Shown here piece by piece: positions 34,647 through 43,093 of a stretch of DNA of 64,000 bases. Position numbers and translations under genes: made by a program. The stretch is taken from contig CAVTQA010000003.1 of assembly GCA_963736715.1 (NCBI GenBank), positions 1 through 64,000 of the forward strand, read 5' to 3'. The stretch comes from AP-15 sp963736715. GTDB taxonomy: Bacteria > Pseudomonadota > Alphaproteobacteria > ATCC43930 > CGMCC-115725. Positions within the stretch are counted from its first letter, which is position 1. Each line of letters starts with the position of its first letter. The notes beneath the pieces were generated by a model that had not been told where the DNA came from, did no database searches, and saw only the letters and a list, made by a program, of their open reading frames with translations.

Positions 34647-35807
34647 ATGACCTACAGCTTTCGTTTCGATCCGGTCGAGCTGCCCCCCGAGGCCAAGGAA
34701 TTGCGCCAGGAGGTCCGCGCCTTTCTGAGCCAGGAGATCGAGGCCGGCACTTTTTCGCCGAATGGCGGGAAGGGGTCGTTCTCGCGCGAGTTCAGCCGCA
34801 AGGTCGGCGCCAAAGGCTGGATCGGGATGACCTGGCCCAAGAAATACGGCGGGCACGAGCGCTCGCATCTGGAACGCTATGTCGTGACCGAGGAAATGTT
34901 GGCGGCGCGCGCGCCGACCCGCGCGCACTCGACTGCCGACCGGCAGAGCGGCCCGGTGATCCTGCGCTACGGCCAGGAGGAGATAAAGCAGAAGATGCTG
35001 CCCCAGATCGCGCGCGGCAAATTATGCTTCTGCATCGGCCTCAGCGAACCCAACTCGGGGTCGGACGTGTTCGCCGCCTCGACGCGGGCGCGCAAGACCG
35101 ATGGCGGATGGCTGGTCAATGGCCGCAAGATCTGGACCAGCAACGCGCATCAGGCCGACTACATGATCGCGCTGTTGCGCACCTCGTCGGCGACCAAGGA
35201 GAACCGGCGGCACGGGCTGACCCAGTTTCTGGTCGACATGAAGACGCCGGGGATAAGCACCCGGCCGATCATCAACCTCACCGGGTCGCACGATTTCAAC
35301 GAGGTCGTGTTTGACGATGCGTTCCTGCCGGAGCCGCATCTCATCGGCGAGGTCGACATGGCCTGGAAGCAGGCCACCGACGAGCTCGCCTATGAGCGCA
35401 GCGGCCCCGACCGGTGGATCGAAACGTTTCCGGCTCTTGTCGAGCTGGTGCGGCTGGCCGGCGAAGAGCCGAGCGAGCGCCTTGCCGAGGGGATCGGGCG
35501 CGAGGTGGCGCATCTAGCCACGCTGCGCCGCATGTCGCTCTCCGTTGCCGGCATGCTGCAGGCCGGCAAGACCCCGGCGGTTGAAGCCGCCGTCGTCAAG
35601 GATTTGGGGACCAATTTCGAGCAGGCGCTCCCGGACAAGGTGCGCCTGTTGGCGCCGCAAATCGGCGACTCGCAGCCGGACAGCAACGACGACCGATTCG
35701 AAGAGGCCCTGCGCTACGCGACGCTGATCGCGCCCAAATTGACAATCCAAGGCGGCACCCGCGAAGTCTTGCGCGGCATCATCGCCCGCGGCCTCGGGTT
35801 GCGGTGA
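34647..35807 (+). CDS. Acyl-CoA dehydrogenase
   Basis: This 386-residue FAD enzyme is full length. Signatures are LRQEVRAFLSQE, WPKKYGGHERS, the substrate/FAD strand CIGLSEPNSGSDVFA, WTSNAHQADYMIALLRT, and YERSGPDRW in the helical domain. The C-terminal IQGGTREVLRGIIARGLG is the usual GGTxEILRxxIA motif. It removes hydrogens from the alpha-beta carbons of an acyl-CoA. It is probably the catalytic partner of the preceding short dehydrogenase and belongs to the acyl-CoA synthetase and hydratase operon that follows. It starts at ATG 34647, just past a palindromic repeat. Confidence 0.95.
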   Translation: MTYSFRFDPVELPPEAKELRQEVRAFLSQEIEAGTFSPNGGKGSFSREFSRKVGAKGWIGMTWPKKYGGHERSHLERYVVTEEMLAARAPTRAHSTADRQSGPVILRYGQEEIKQKMLPQIARGKLCFCIGLSEPNSGSDVFAASTRARKTDGGWLVNGRKIWTSNAHQADYMIALLRTSSATKENRRHGLTQFLVDMKTPGISTRPIINLTGSHDFNEVVFDDAFLPEPHLIGEVDMAWKQATDELAYERSGPDRWIETFPALVELVRLAGEEPSERLAEGIGREVAHLATLRRMSLSVAGMLQAGKTPAVEAAVVKDLGTNFEQALPDKVRLLAPQIGDSQPDSNDDRFEEALRYATLIAPKLTIQGGTREVLRGIIARGLGLR

Positions 35808-35836
35808 TGCGAAGCCTTCCTCCTTCGTCCCACTCT

Positions 35837-35888
35837 GCCCCCACCCTTCCCTCCCCCGCAAGCGGGGGAGGGTTAGGGTGGGGGCGGG
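35837..35888. repeat. Palindromic intergenic repeat, same unit as 9412-9463
   Basis: The core CCCTCCCCCGCAAGCGGGGG differs from the copy at 9412-9463 by single bases. This copy lies between the dehydrogenase stop and the synthetase start, a purely intergenic place. Confidence 0.85.
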
Positions 35889-35900
35889 AAGAGGTAGGCA

Positions 35901-38055
35901 ATGCCTGATCTGAAGCCGCTGTTGTCGCCCAACAGCATCGCCATTATCGGCGCTTCGGCCGATACCGAGACCTTGCGCGGCCGGCTGACGCACGCGCTAA
36001 TCGGTCATGGCTATGACGGCCGGGTCTTTCCGGTGACCCGCAGCCAGAGCGAGGTGCTCGGGCTGCGGGCCTATCCTTCGGTCCCGGCGCTGCCTGAGCC
36101 GGTGGATCTCGCGGTGATCCTCGTACCGGCGGCGCATGTTGTTGAAACCTTGGAGCAATGCGGCGGGCGCGTCCGGGCGGCTGTCGTGATCAGCTCGGGC
36201 TTTGCCGAAGAGAGCAACGAAGCCGCCCGCGCACGAGACGCGGAGCTGAGCACGGTCGCCCAGCGTCACAGCATCCTCGTCTGCGGCCCCAATTCCGAGG
36301 GCATCGTCAATCCGCTGCGGCCGCTTGTTGCCACCTTCAGCCCGGTCTTCCACGATCCCAGCCGGAGTTTGCTGCCCGCCGTTAGCACGGCGCGCCCGAT
36401 CGCCGTCAGCTGCCAAAGTGGGGCACTGACCTTCTCGTTTCTAAGCCGCGGCCGCGACAGGCAACTGTATTTCACGCACCAGGTCAGCGCCGGCAACCAG
36501 ACGGTTTTGGAGGCTCACGACTACGTCGATTGGTGGCTCGACGAAGGCAGTGCCGACATTTTCCTCCTCTATTTAGAGGGGATCCGGCGGCCGGATCGGT
36601 TCCGCGCAGTCGCGGAGAGGGCGGCGGCGGTTGGCAAGCCGTTGATCATCGCCAAGGTCGGCCGTTCGGCAGCCGGGCGGCGCGCTGCGGCCTCGCATAC
36701 CGGCGCGCTGGCGCAGGCCGGCGATATCGACGATGCGATCTTCCGCCATCATGGCATCATCCGCGGCGAGGACCTCGACCATATGATCGATGTCGCCGCT
36801 GCCTTTTCGTTCTGCCGGCTGCCGCGCGGCAGCCGGGTCGCGGTGATCACCGGCTCGGGTGGCAGCGCGGTGTGGATGGCCGACATCCTCTCGGCGCACG
36901 GTCTCGAGCTCCCGGTGCTAGAGGACGACATCCAGCAGCGCGTCCTCGCTCTCCTCCCCTCCTATGCCTCCGCGCAAAACCCGGTCGACGGCACCGCGCA
37001 GGCGATCCACGAGGTCGGTTATGCGCGGCTCGTCGAGATCGTCCGCGAGTTCGAAGCGGATCGATACGATCCTGCTGATCGGTTCGCTCGCCAACGAGGC
37101 AACCGCGGCCAAGCGGGCGGAAGAACTCGCCGCTATCACGGCGGCGACCGAGCAGCCGATTTTGCTGTCGACTTACACCAACGCGTCGCCGGGGGCGATG
37201 GCGCGGTTCGCCGAAGCCGGGATCCCTTGCTACACCTCGATGCCGAGCTGCGCCCGCGCGATCCGTGCTCTGGTCGACTACGCTGCGTTCCAGACACGGC
37301 GGCGTCAGCCGATGGCGGCTTCGGCTACCCCGCAGGGAGTGCGCGATGAAGTCGGCCGCGCGCTGGCAGCTGCCGGCCGCGTGCTGACCGAGAGCGAGGC
37401 CAAGGCGCTGCTCGCCCGATACGGCGTGCCGCGTCCGCAAGAGGTGATGGCAACGAGCGCCGACGAGGCCGCGCAGGCTGCCGCCCGCATTGGCGGTCCC
37501 GTCGCACTCAAAGTGCAGTCCCCCGACATCACCCACAAGACGGAGGCGGGCGGCATCGCTCTGGGCATTATCGGCGAAACGGCGGTGCGCGAGACTTACG
37601 AACGAGTGCTCGGGAGCGCCAAAAGGGCTTACCCCGAGGCCGCCATCCACGGTGTCCTGGTGCAGGCGATGGCGCCGCCGGGCCGCGAAATTATCCTCGG
37701 CATCACACGGGATGCGGTTTTCGGTCCGATGCTGATGGTTGGGCTCGGCGGCATCCATGTCGAGGTGTTGCGCGACATTGCGTTCGCGCCGGTGCCGATC
37801 GGGGCGGAGCAAGCGCTTGCTCTGCTGGACCAGCTAAAGGGGGCGGCGCTCCTCGGCGCAGTACGAGGAGCGCCGCCTGCCGACCGCGCGGCATTGGCGG
37901 AGCTGATCGCGACATTGTCGCGTTTCGCCGCCGATCACGCCGAGCTGATCGAGGAAGTCGACCTCAACCCGGTCATCGTCCATCCGCAAGGACAGGGTGT
38001 GACCGTGGTCGATGCCCTGATCGTCAGACGGACCCCTGAGGAGATCCGCAAATGA
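35901..38055 (+). CDS. ADP-forming acyl-CoA synthetase (acetyl-CoA synthetase-like), frameshifted
   Basis: This fused-subunit synthetase forms acyl-CoA from acid, ATP and CoA. The first frame gives the CoA-binding domain (SIAIIGASAD, CGPNSEGIVNP) and ligase-CoA domain (AVSCQSGALTFSF, KVGRSAAGRRAAASHTGALA containing the catalytic His). Near 37059-37060 one extra G in GCGGATC breaks the frame. The second frame continues IDTILLIGSLANEATAAKRAEEL, then the ATP-grasp part (LLARYGVPRPQE, VALKVQSPDITHKTEAGGI). Corrected length is 717 residues. Its stop overlaps the enoyl-CoA hydratase ATG, so the pair is co-translated. As written, only the first two domains would be made. Confidence 0.9.
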
Positions 38056-38831
38056 GCGACACCCATGTCAGCCAGGACGGCTACGTTGCCACGGTCGAGA
38101 TGCGCCGGCCACCGCACAATTTCTTCGACAGCGACCTGATTGCCGAAATCGGCGAGGCCTTCGAGCACCTCGATGCCGATCCTGGCTGCCGAGCGATCGT
38201 GCTCGCGGCCGAAGGCCGCTCGTTTTGCGCTGGGGCCGATTTCTCAAAACGCATGGAGACGGGAACGGCAGCGGAGGGCAGCCGCAGCGGCGCCGGCCGG
38301 CACCTCTACAAGGAAGCGATTCGCCTCTTCCGCACGCGCAAGCCGATCATTGCCGCGGTACACGGCGCCGCCGTCGGGGGAGGTCTGGGTCTCGCGCTGA
38401 TCGCCGATTTTCGCGTCACCTGTCCGGAGGCCCGGTTCAGCGCCAACTTCAATCGGCTCGGCTTTCACCCCGGCTTCGGACTGACCGCCACCCTGCCGCG
38501 GCTCGTTGGTGTGCAGCAGGCCGCGCTCTTGTTCTACACGGGGCGGCGCATTCCGGGTGACGAGGCAGTGCGGATCGGCCTCGCCGATTTGCTGGTGCCG
38601 CTCACCGAAGTGCGCAGCGCTGCCCAGGCGCTGGCGCTGGAGATTGCGCAATCGGCGCCGCTTGCTGTCATGTCGACGCGCGAGACAGTCCGGCGCGGAT
38701 TGTGCGACGCGATCGAGGCAGCCACCGAGAGGGAATTAGTCGAGCAGGACTGGCTGCGCCGCACCGAGGATTTCAAGGAAGGCATCAAGGCAATGGCCGA
38801 CCGCCGGCTCCCTGATTTCCAGGGCAGGTAA
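38052..38831 (+). CDS. Enoyl-CoA hydratase/isomerase family protein
   Basis: This 259-residue crotonase-fold enzyme shows VATVEMRRPPHNFFD at the start, the oxyanion strand AEGRSFCAGADF, and IIAAVHGAAVGGGLGLALIADFRV. FNRLGFHPGFGLTATLPRLVG is the region where classical hydratases carry the second catalytic Glu; here the residues are HPGFG. The reaction type is therefore open. It overlaps the acyl-CoA synthetase by 4 bases and ends the acyl-CoA operon beginning at 33470. It is distinct from the other hydratase at 29903-30664. Confidence 0.93.
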   Translation: MSDTHVSQDGYVATVEMRRPPHNFFDSDLIAEIGEAFEHLDADPGCRAIVLAAEGRSFCAGADFSKRMETGTAAEGSRSGAGRHLYKEAIRLFRTRKPIIAAVHGAAVGGGLGLALIADFRVTCPEARFSANFNRLGFHPGFGLTATLPRLVGVQQAALLFYTGRRIPGDEAVRIGLADLLVPLTEVRSAAQALALEIAQSAPLAVMSTRETVRRGLCDAIEAATERELVEQDWLRRTEDFKEGIKAMADRRLPDFQGR

Positions 38832-38843
38832 GCCCCCGGTAGG

Positions 38844-39758
38844 TCAGTACCAATTCAAAAATGCCGCGGCGGCAAGTCGCCAGCTCTGCAGAGGGTCCGG
38901 GACCGCCAGGGCCGCGTCGAACGGGTCGTAAGCGGCCCGCTTCAGTCGCAACAGCGAGCGTTGCGCGACAATGGCAGGCAGCAATGCGGGAAGCGCCGAG
39001 CGTGGGATCTTCGCGCGCTGGGCACGGGCCAAGCCGAGGTGCCGCAAGGCCGCCGCTGCGAGTTCGGCGGTGGCGGAGCGCAAGCCCGGAGTGCTGCGCA
39101 GCGCGCGATAATCCTGCTCGCTGAGCCCGCTTCGGGCCGCAATATCGGCCGGGATCAACAGGCGACCGGTACGCGCATGAAACGGCATAGCGCGCAACAG
39201 CCCCGCCAGCGAATAGGCTATCCCAACGTGCAACCCGGCCTCACCCGCGCGCGGGTCGTGCACCCCAAGAACCTCCAGGGCGAGATAGATTAGCCTTGCG
39301 GAGGTTGCCTCGGCATAATCTTCGAGAGCGGGGAGGCTCGTCGGCGGTTCCTCTGCGAGGTCGTTCTCGCGTGCATCGATCAGCCGGTCGAAATGCTCGC
39401 GGGTCAGCTGCAGCTCGCGGATCGCGACGGTGACAGCCTCGACCACCGGATGATGGCGGGGGGTCCTGCCCACAAAGGCTGCGGCGATATTTTCGCGCCA
39501 CCATTGCAGCCGGATCTGGCCGAGCATCGGCTGCGTGACACTCTCGCGCACCCTTGCAATCTCGTAATTGAAGGCGTAAAGCGCGAACAGCGCCTCACGA
39601 CGCGCGGCCGGGGCAAACAGCACCGTTTGATACCGGTCGCGGTCGTGGCGCCGCACCAGCGCCGCGACCGGCGACAGGCGATCCGTATCAGTGGAACGTC
39701 GCTCCGCGACCGGCGTTTTTCGACGCACCTCTTTCACATAACCCGGGATGGTCGCCAT
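38844..39758 (-). CDS. Squalene/phytoene synthase-domain protein
   Basis: This 304-residue all-helical prenyl-synthase-like protein includes RYQTVLFAPAARREALFALYAFNYEIARVRE and LGQIRLQWWRENI. The first Asp-rich motif is reduced (NYEIAR where active enzymes have DxxxD), and the second appears as DARENDLAEEP. This resembles the non-classical group related to mitochondrial NDUFAF6, a complex I assembly factor, rather than a carotenoid enzyme. The start is uncertain: ATG at 39758 overlaps the sodB ATG on the other strand, and GTG at 39737 is an alternative. It is convergent with the enoyl-CoA hydratase, with 12 bases between stops. Confidence 0.85.
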   Translation of the reverse strand: MATIPGYVKEVRRKTPVAERRSTDTDRLSPVAALVRRHDRDRYQTVLFAPAARREALFALYAFNYEIARVRESVTQPMLGQIRLQWWRENIAAAFVGRTPRHHPVVEAVTVAIRELQLTREHFDRLIDARENDLAEEPPTSLPALEDYAEATSARLIYLALEVLGVHDPRAGEAGLHVGIAYSLAGLLRAMPFHARTGRLLIPADIAARSGLSEQDYRALRSTPGLRSATAELAAAALRHLGLARAQRAKIPRSALPALLPAIVAQRSLLRLKRAAYDPFDAALAVPDPLQSWRLAAAAFLNWY

Positions 39759-40359
39759 GGCTTTCGAATTGCCGCCCCTGCCCTACCCGAAAAACGCGCT
39801 CGAGCCGCACATCTCCGAGCGGACGATGGATTTCCATCACGGCAGGCATCACCAAGCCTATGTCACGAACCTCAACAACCTGGTCAAGGGCTCCCCGATG
39901 GAGAGCCAGTCCTTGGAGGACATTATCAAGGCCACCTACAAGGACTCGTCGAAGACGGGCGTCTTCAACAACGCCGCGCAAGTGTGGAACCATACCTTCT
40001 TCTGGAACTGCATGAAGCCGAACGGCGGCGGCGCGCCGACTGGACAAGTCGCTCAAGCGATCGACCGCGACTGCGGCGGTCTCGACAAGTTCAAGGAGCA
40101 ATTCAAGGCGGCTGCCGTCGGTCAGTTCGGCAGCGGCTGGGGCTGGCTCGTCGCCGAAGGCGGCAAGCTCAAGATCGCTGCGACGTCAAACGCAGTCAAT
40201 CCGCTGGCCGAAGGTCAAACCGCGCTCCTGACCTGCGACGTTTGGGAGCACGCCTATTATCTCGATTACCAGAACCGCCGGCCGGATTTCGTGCAAACCT
40301 TCCTCGATCATCTGATCAACTGGGACTTTGTCGGCCAGAACCTCGCGAAAGCCCGTTAG
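39757..40359 (+). CDS. sodB: Superoxide dismutase [Fe]
   Basis: This 200-residue enzyme converts superoxide to oxygen and hydrogen peroxide in the cytosol. Metal ligands are H27 in DFHHGRHHQAYV, the His of VWNHTFFWNCM, and Asp and His of CDVWEHAYYLDYQN. FGSGWGWLV and the spacing match the iron type. It starts MAFELPPLPYPKNALEPH, usual for FeSOD, at ATG 39757; a second ATG at 39748 would add three residues. A strong bidirectional terminator follows at 40381-40405. The start lies in GCCATGGC, shared with the divergent squalene-synthase-like gene's ATG. Confidence 0.97.
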   Translation: MAFELPPLPYPKNALEPHISERTMDFHHGRHHQAYVTNLNNLVKGSPMESQSLEDIIKATYKDSSKTGVFNNAAQVWNHTFFWNCMKPNGGGAPTGQVAQAIDRDCGGLDKFKEQFKAAAVGQFGSGWGWLVAEGGKLKIAATSNAVNPLAEGQTALLTCDVWEHAYYLDYQNRRPDFVQTFLDHLINWDFVGQNLAKAR

Positions 40360-40380
40360 CAACCGGCCGGCCCCACGTAG

Positions 40381-40405
40381 AAAGCCCCGCCTCGGCGGGG
40401 CTTTT
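40381..40405. terminator. Bidirectional Rho-independent terminator
   Basis: AAGCCCCGCC-TC-GGCGGGGCTT forms a 10-bp stem with T-runs on both strands. It sits 21 bp after sodB on the plus strand and at the stop of the convergent GHNGGP-motif gene on the minus strand. Confidence 0.92.
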
Positions 40406-40641
40406 CATAGGTGCACGCCTCTGTCGAGCAGCACCGCGGTATATTCCCGGTAAGTCATACCAAGCGCGCGGGCGCGGGCGAGACGGGCGAGCACAATCTC
40501 GCGCGGCGGCGTCTTCCAGGCCCGCGCGTGAGCCTTCTTCCAGCAGAACTTTCGCCAATCCGCTCCGGGGTCCAACAGCGGACCGCCATTATGGCCGATA
40601 CCGGGACGAGCGGACCATACGGCAGCATCGTCGGGCGCCAT
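40405..40641 (-). CDS. Small GHNGGP-motif protein
   Basis: This 78-residue protein is of unknown function. It starts MAPDDAAVWS and contains RPGIGHNGGPLLD, a motif found in many short alphaproteobacterial proteins. The rest is basic and helical (DWRKFCWKKAHARAWKTP, REIVLARLARARALGMTYREY) and looks like a helix-turn-helix-type core. A nucleic-acid-binding role is possible but not shown. ATG at 40641 was preferred over an upstream TTG. Its stop lies at the shared terminator with sodB. Confidence 0.75.
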   Translation of the reverse strand: MAPDDAAVWSARPGIGHNGGPLLDPGADWRKFCWKKAHARAWKTPPREIVLARLARARALGMTYREYTAVLLDRGVHL

Positions 40642-40710
40642 TACCAAGCTCGCTTGACGCCGATCCCTTCGTGGAAAAAGCGCGCCCTTAAATCATAAAG
40701 CAATCATAAA

Positions 40711-40737
40711 GCAAGCCCCGCCGAGGGCGGGGCTTGC
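40711..40737 (-). terminator. Rho-independent terminator after the Spy-like gene
   Basis: A 12-bp stem GCAAGCCCCGCC with loop GAG is followed on the minus strand by TTTATGATTGCTTTATGATTT, a T-rich tail containing an imperfect direct repeat. It ends the transcript of the gene at 40763-41296. Confidence 0.88.
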
Positions 40738-40762
40738 TATCCAGTAGAGCCTCTACATCCTC

Positions 40763-41296
40763 TTACCCGCTGCGGCGGTGATGCGCCGCGCGCTGTTGAG
40801 CGTGCTGCTCCGCATTGGTGCGAAACACCTGGTCGGCGAGCTGCTTCTGCTGATCAGGCATCGCGTCGTAGAGGTTCTGGAATGCCGGAACCAGCTTTTC
40901 CAGATCCTGAGCGTGCGCTTGCGCAAGCTTCTCGTAGGACTGCATGTTCTGCACGGCGTTCATCGACTCGAAGCTTTGGGCGCGCTCCTTAAAGGCCTGA
41001 TCCATGCTGCGCGCGTTGTCACGCATGACCTCGGCGAATTGATTCCATTGCGGTTCCTCGGCCGAGGTGATGCGCAACTGTGCATGCAGCTCCCTGATAC
41101 GGTTCTCCACCCGCTCCTCGGCATTCTTGCCGGGCACCGGGTGGTCGGCCATCGGGGACGCCGCGGCCGCGGATGGAGGCGGCGTAGCGGCTTGCGTTGC
41201 TGGAGATTGCGAGGATTGCGCCCAGGCGGCTGCGGGCAACGACAGCAGCGCCGCAACCGCTACCGGGGCAAAACGGCTGGACAGGTTTCTTTTCAT
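40763..41296 (-). CDS. Spy/CpxP-type periplasmic protein
   Basis: This 177-residue exported helical protein has a signal peptide FAPVAVAALLSLPAAAWAQ at the N terminus after MKRNLSSR. A low-complexity Q/A/P linker follows, then helices with ERVENRIRELHAQLRITSAEEPQWNQFA, the region matching the LTxxQ repeats of Spy and CpxP. The C terminus is Q/H-rich. Such proteins are periplasmic chaperones or stress sensors. The ATG at 41296 was chosen for its signal peptide. It has its own terminator at 40711-40737. The glycine-rich exported gene lies just upstream in the same direction, possibly co-transcribed. Confidence 0.87.
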   Translation of the reverse strand: MKRNLSSRFAPVAVAALLSLPAAAWAQSSQSPATQAATPPPSAAAASPMADHPVPGKNAEERVENRIRELHAQLRITSAEEPQWNQFAEVMRDNARSMDQAFKERAQSFESMNAVQNMQSYEKLAQAHAQDLEKLVPAFQNLYDAMPDQQKQLADQVFRTNAEQHAQQRAAHHRRSG

Positions 41297-41329
41297 CAAC
41301 GTGTTTCCCGTTAGCTGAGATGGCAACGA

Positions 41330-41617
41330 TCAATAGCCGTAGTAAACGGCAGGCGGCGGGGGGGTGTAATAGGCCGGCGGCGGCCCGTAATAGCTGTACG
41401 GCGGCGCATAATAACCGGGTGCGTAGCCGCGGTTCGAAGCGATCGCGGCACCTACGCCAAGGCCGACGAGACCGCCAATTATCGCCGCCCCGGCCGCACC
41501 ACCGCCGCCGTGGTGGTAGTAACCTCCGTGCCAGTGCGCCGCATGCGCCGCGGGGGCTATCGCCAGACCCGCGATAAGCGCCGCGGTACCCAACAACCGT
41601 AAGCGAAAGGCCATCAT
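41330..41617 (-). CDS. Small exported glycine/tyrosine/proline-rich protein
   Basis: This 95-residue protein has a signal peptide (LLGTAALIAGLAIAPAAHAA), then HWHGGYYHHGGGG. A hydrophobic glycine-zipper-like helix GAAIIGGLVGLGVGAAIAS follows, and the tail is a repeated PP-Y-Y pattern (YYAPPYSYYGPPPAYYTPPP). Similar short proteins are common and uncharacterised in alphaproteobacteria. A role at the cell envelope is likely, but nothing more specific can be said. It precedes the Spy-like gene by 34 bases and may share its transcript. Confidence 0.82.
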   Translation of the reverse strand: MMAFRLRLLGTAALIAGLAIAPAAHAAHWHGGYYHHGGGGAAGAAIIGGLVGLGVGAAIASNRGYAPGYYAPPYSYYGPPPAYYTPPPPAVYYGY

Positions 41618-41726
41618 CGACTCCCTTATAAGTCTACATTGACAACGTCAACACACGGTCAGGAATTCCCGGAAGCGTCATGATTGCCCACCGGGTGATC
41701 AAATCAGCTACAGCTTGAGCGGATTT

Positions 41727-42101
41727 CTACGCTGGCGGTATCAGTGCCGCGGCTACACGCCGGTCCTCGGCCACAAGCACATTGTAGGTGCGGCAAGCGG
41801 CTCCGGTGTCCATCGCCTCGAGCGCAATTCGGGCGGCGCGTAGCGCGGTGCGCAATGCCGCCGGCACTGCGCTCGTGGAGCGTCCGAGACCAAGCAAGAG
41901 GATCTCGACGCCACCATGCTCGATGACCGGAGCCAGGGTCCCCCAGGTCACATCAGAAGCGCTCGCGGCATCCCATGGCACAGTGAGGTCAGGAAAAACC
42001 AGGACCGGGCCGGGATAGATGACACCGCTCACCCGAAAGCCGCTCGCAGCGTAACGCTCGATGATCTGACGGCCGGCTGTGGCCACGGGGGTGAGATCCA
42101 T
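41727..42101 (-). CDS. Mth938-like domain-containing protein
   Basis: This 124-residue protein of the NDUFAF3/Mth938 fold contains FRVSGVIYPGPVLVFPD, then WGTLAPVIEHGGVEILLLGLGRS and a C-terminal MDTGAACRTYNVLVAEDRRVAAALIP. The mitochondrial homologue NDUFAF3 is a complex I assembly factor, and bacterial copies often follow secF. Here it lies 17 bases after the secF stop. A longer open frame overlaps secF, so ATG at 42101 was chosen. Its pairing with the NDUFAF6-like squalene-synthase gene nearby is suggestive, since both families have complex I links in mitochondria. Confidence 0.88.
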   Translation of the reverse strand: MDLTPVATAGRQIIERYAASGFRVSGVIYPGPVLVFPDLTVPWDAASASDVTWGTLAPVIEHGGVEILLLGLGRSTSAVPAALRTALRAARIALEAMDTGAACRTYNVLVAEDRRVAAALIPPA

Positions 42102-42118
42102 CGTGGCGACCACTCGGC

Positions 42119-43066
42119 TCAGTGCGCCCCGGGAGCTCGGGCTGGCACTGCCTCGCTCGACCGGGCAATGGCGGCACGGTTCGGCCGGACATAATAGAGG
42201 ATCGGCGCCGCAATGAAGAGCGACGAATAGGTGCCGATTACGACACCCCACAGCATGGCGATGCTGAAGCCTCTCAGCACTTCGCCGCCAAGAAACAACA
42301 ACGCCAGAACCGCGAGCGCAACCGTGCTGACGGTCAGGATAGTCCGCGACAATGTCTCGTTGAGCGCCAGGTTGATCAGGTCGCGGAACGGCATTCTTGG
42401 ATATTTGCGCAGCAACTCGCGAATCCGGTCGTAGATCACCACGGTGTCGTTGACCGAATAACCGGCAATCGTCAGGATCGCCGCCAGGGTGGTCAGATTG
42501 AATTCAAGCTGGAACAGCGCAAACAACCCGACCGTCGTGATGACGTCGTGCAGGGTCGAAATCATCCCGCCGACGCCGAATTGCCATTCAAAGCGGAACC
42601 AGATGTAGAGGGCGATCGCGAACAGTGCCAGAACGGTCGCGATCACCCCGGCGCGGATCAGCTCGCTGCCGACGCTCGGGCCGACTACCTCGGTTCGGCG
42701 GTATTCGACTCCAGAGCCGAGCGCCTGCCGCGCCAGCTGCACCACTTTCTCCTGCGCCGCATCGCCGCCCGGCTGCCGCGGCAGTCGGATCAATACATCG
42801 GTTGGTGGACCGAAGCCCTGTAGCGAGGCTTCGCCGATACTAAGCGCGTCCAGCTTTTGCCGCATTTCGGCGAGGTTCGCCGGGCCCGTAGTGGAGCGAA
42901 CCTCGATGAGCGTGCCGCCGACAAAGTCGATCCCGTAATTGAGCCCGACGGTCAGAAACAGCACGATCGAGCCGATTGTCAGCAGCCCGGAGAGCGCAAA
43001 CCCAATCTTGTGCCACCCCATGAAGTCGATTTTCGGCGTGCGCCGGATGACGATCAGCGGTCTCAT
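42119..43066 (-). CDS. secF: Protein translocase subunit SecF
   Basis: This 315-residue inner-membrane subunit of the SecDF complex uses the proton gradient to pull exported proteins through SecYEG. Landmarks are an N-terminal helix (IGFALSGLLTIGSIVLF), FVGGTLIEVR, the periplasmic head, and the C-terminal transmembrane bundle with SVNDTVVIYDRIRE, the conserved family signature. It directly follows secD, with a 27-base gap, and precedes the Mth938 gene. No unusual features are seen. Confidence 0.97.
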   Translation of the reverse strand: MRPLIVIRRTPKIDFMGWHKIGFALSGLLTIGSIVLFLTVGLNYGIDFVGGTLIEVRSTTGPANLAEMRQKLDALSIGEASLQGFGPPTDVLIRLPRQPGGDAAQEKVVQLARQALGSGVEYRRTEVVGPSVGSELIRAGVIATVLALFAIALYIWFRFEWQFGVGGMISTLHDVITTVGLFALFQLEFNLTTLAAILTIAGYSVNDTVVIYDRIRELLRKYPRMPFRDLINLALNETLSRTILTVSTVALAVLALLFLGGEVLRGFSIAMLWGVVIGTYSSLFIAAPILYYVRPNRAAIARSSEAVPARAPGAH

Positions 43067-43093
43067 TTTGCGTTCGCGGTCAAATCGGGATGG

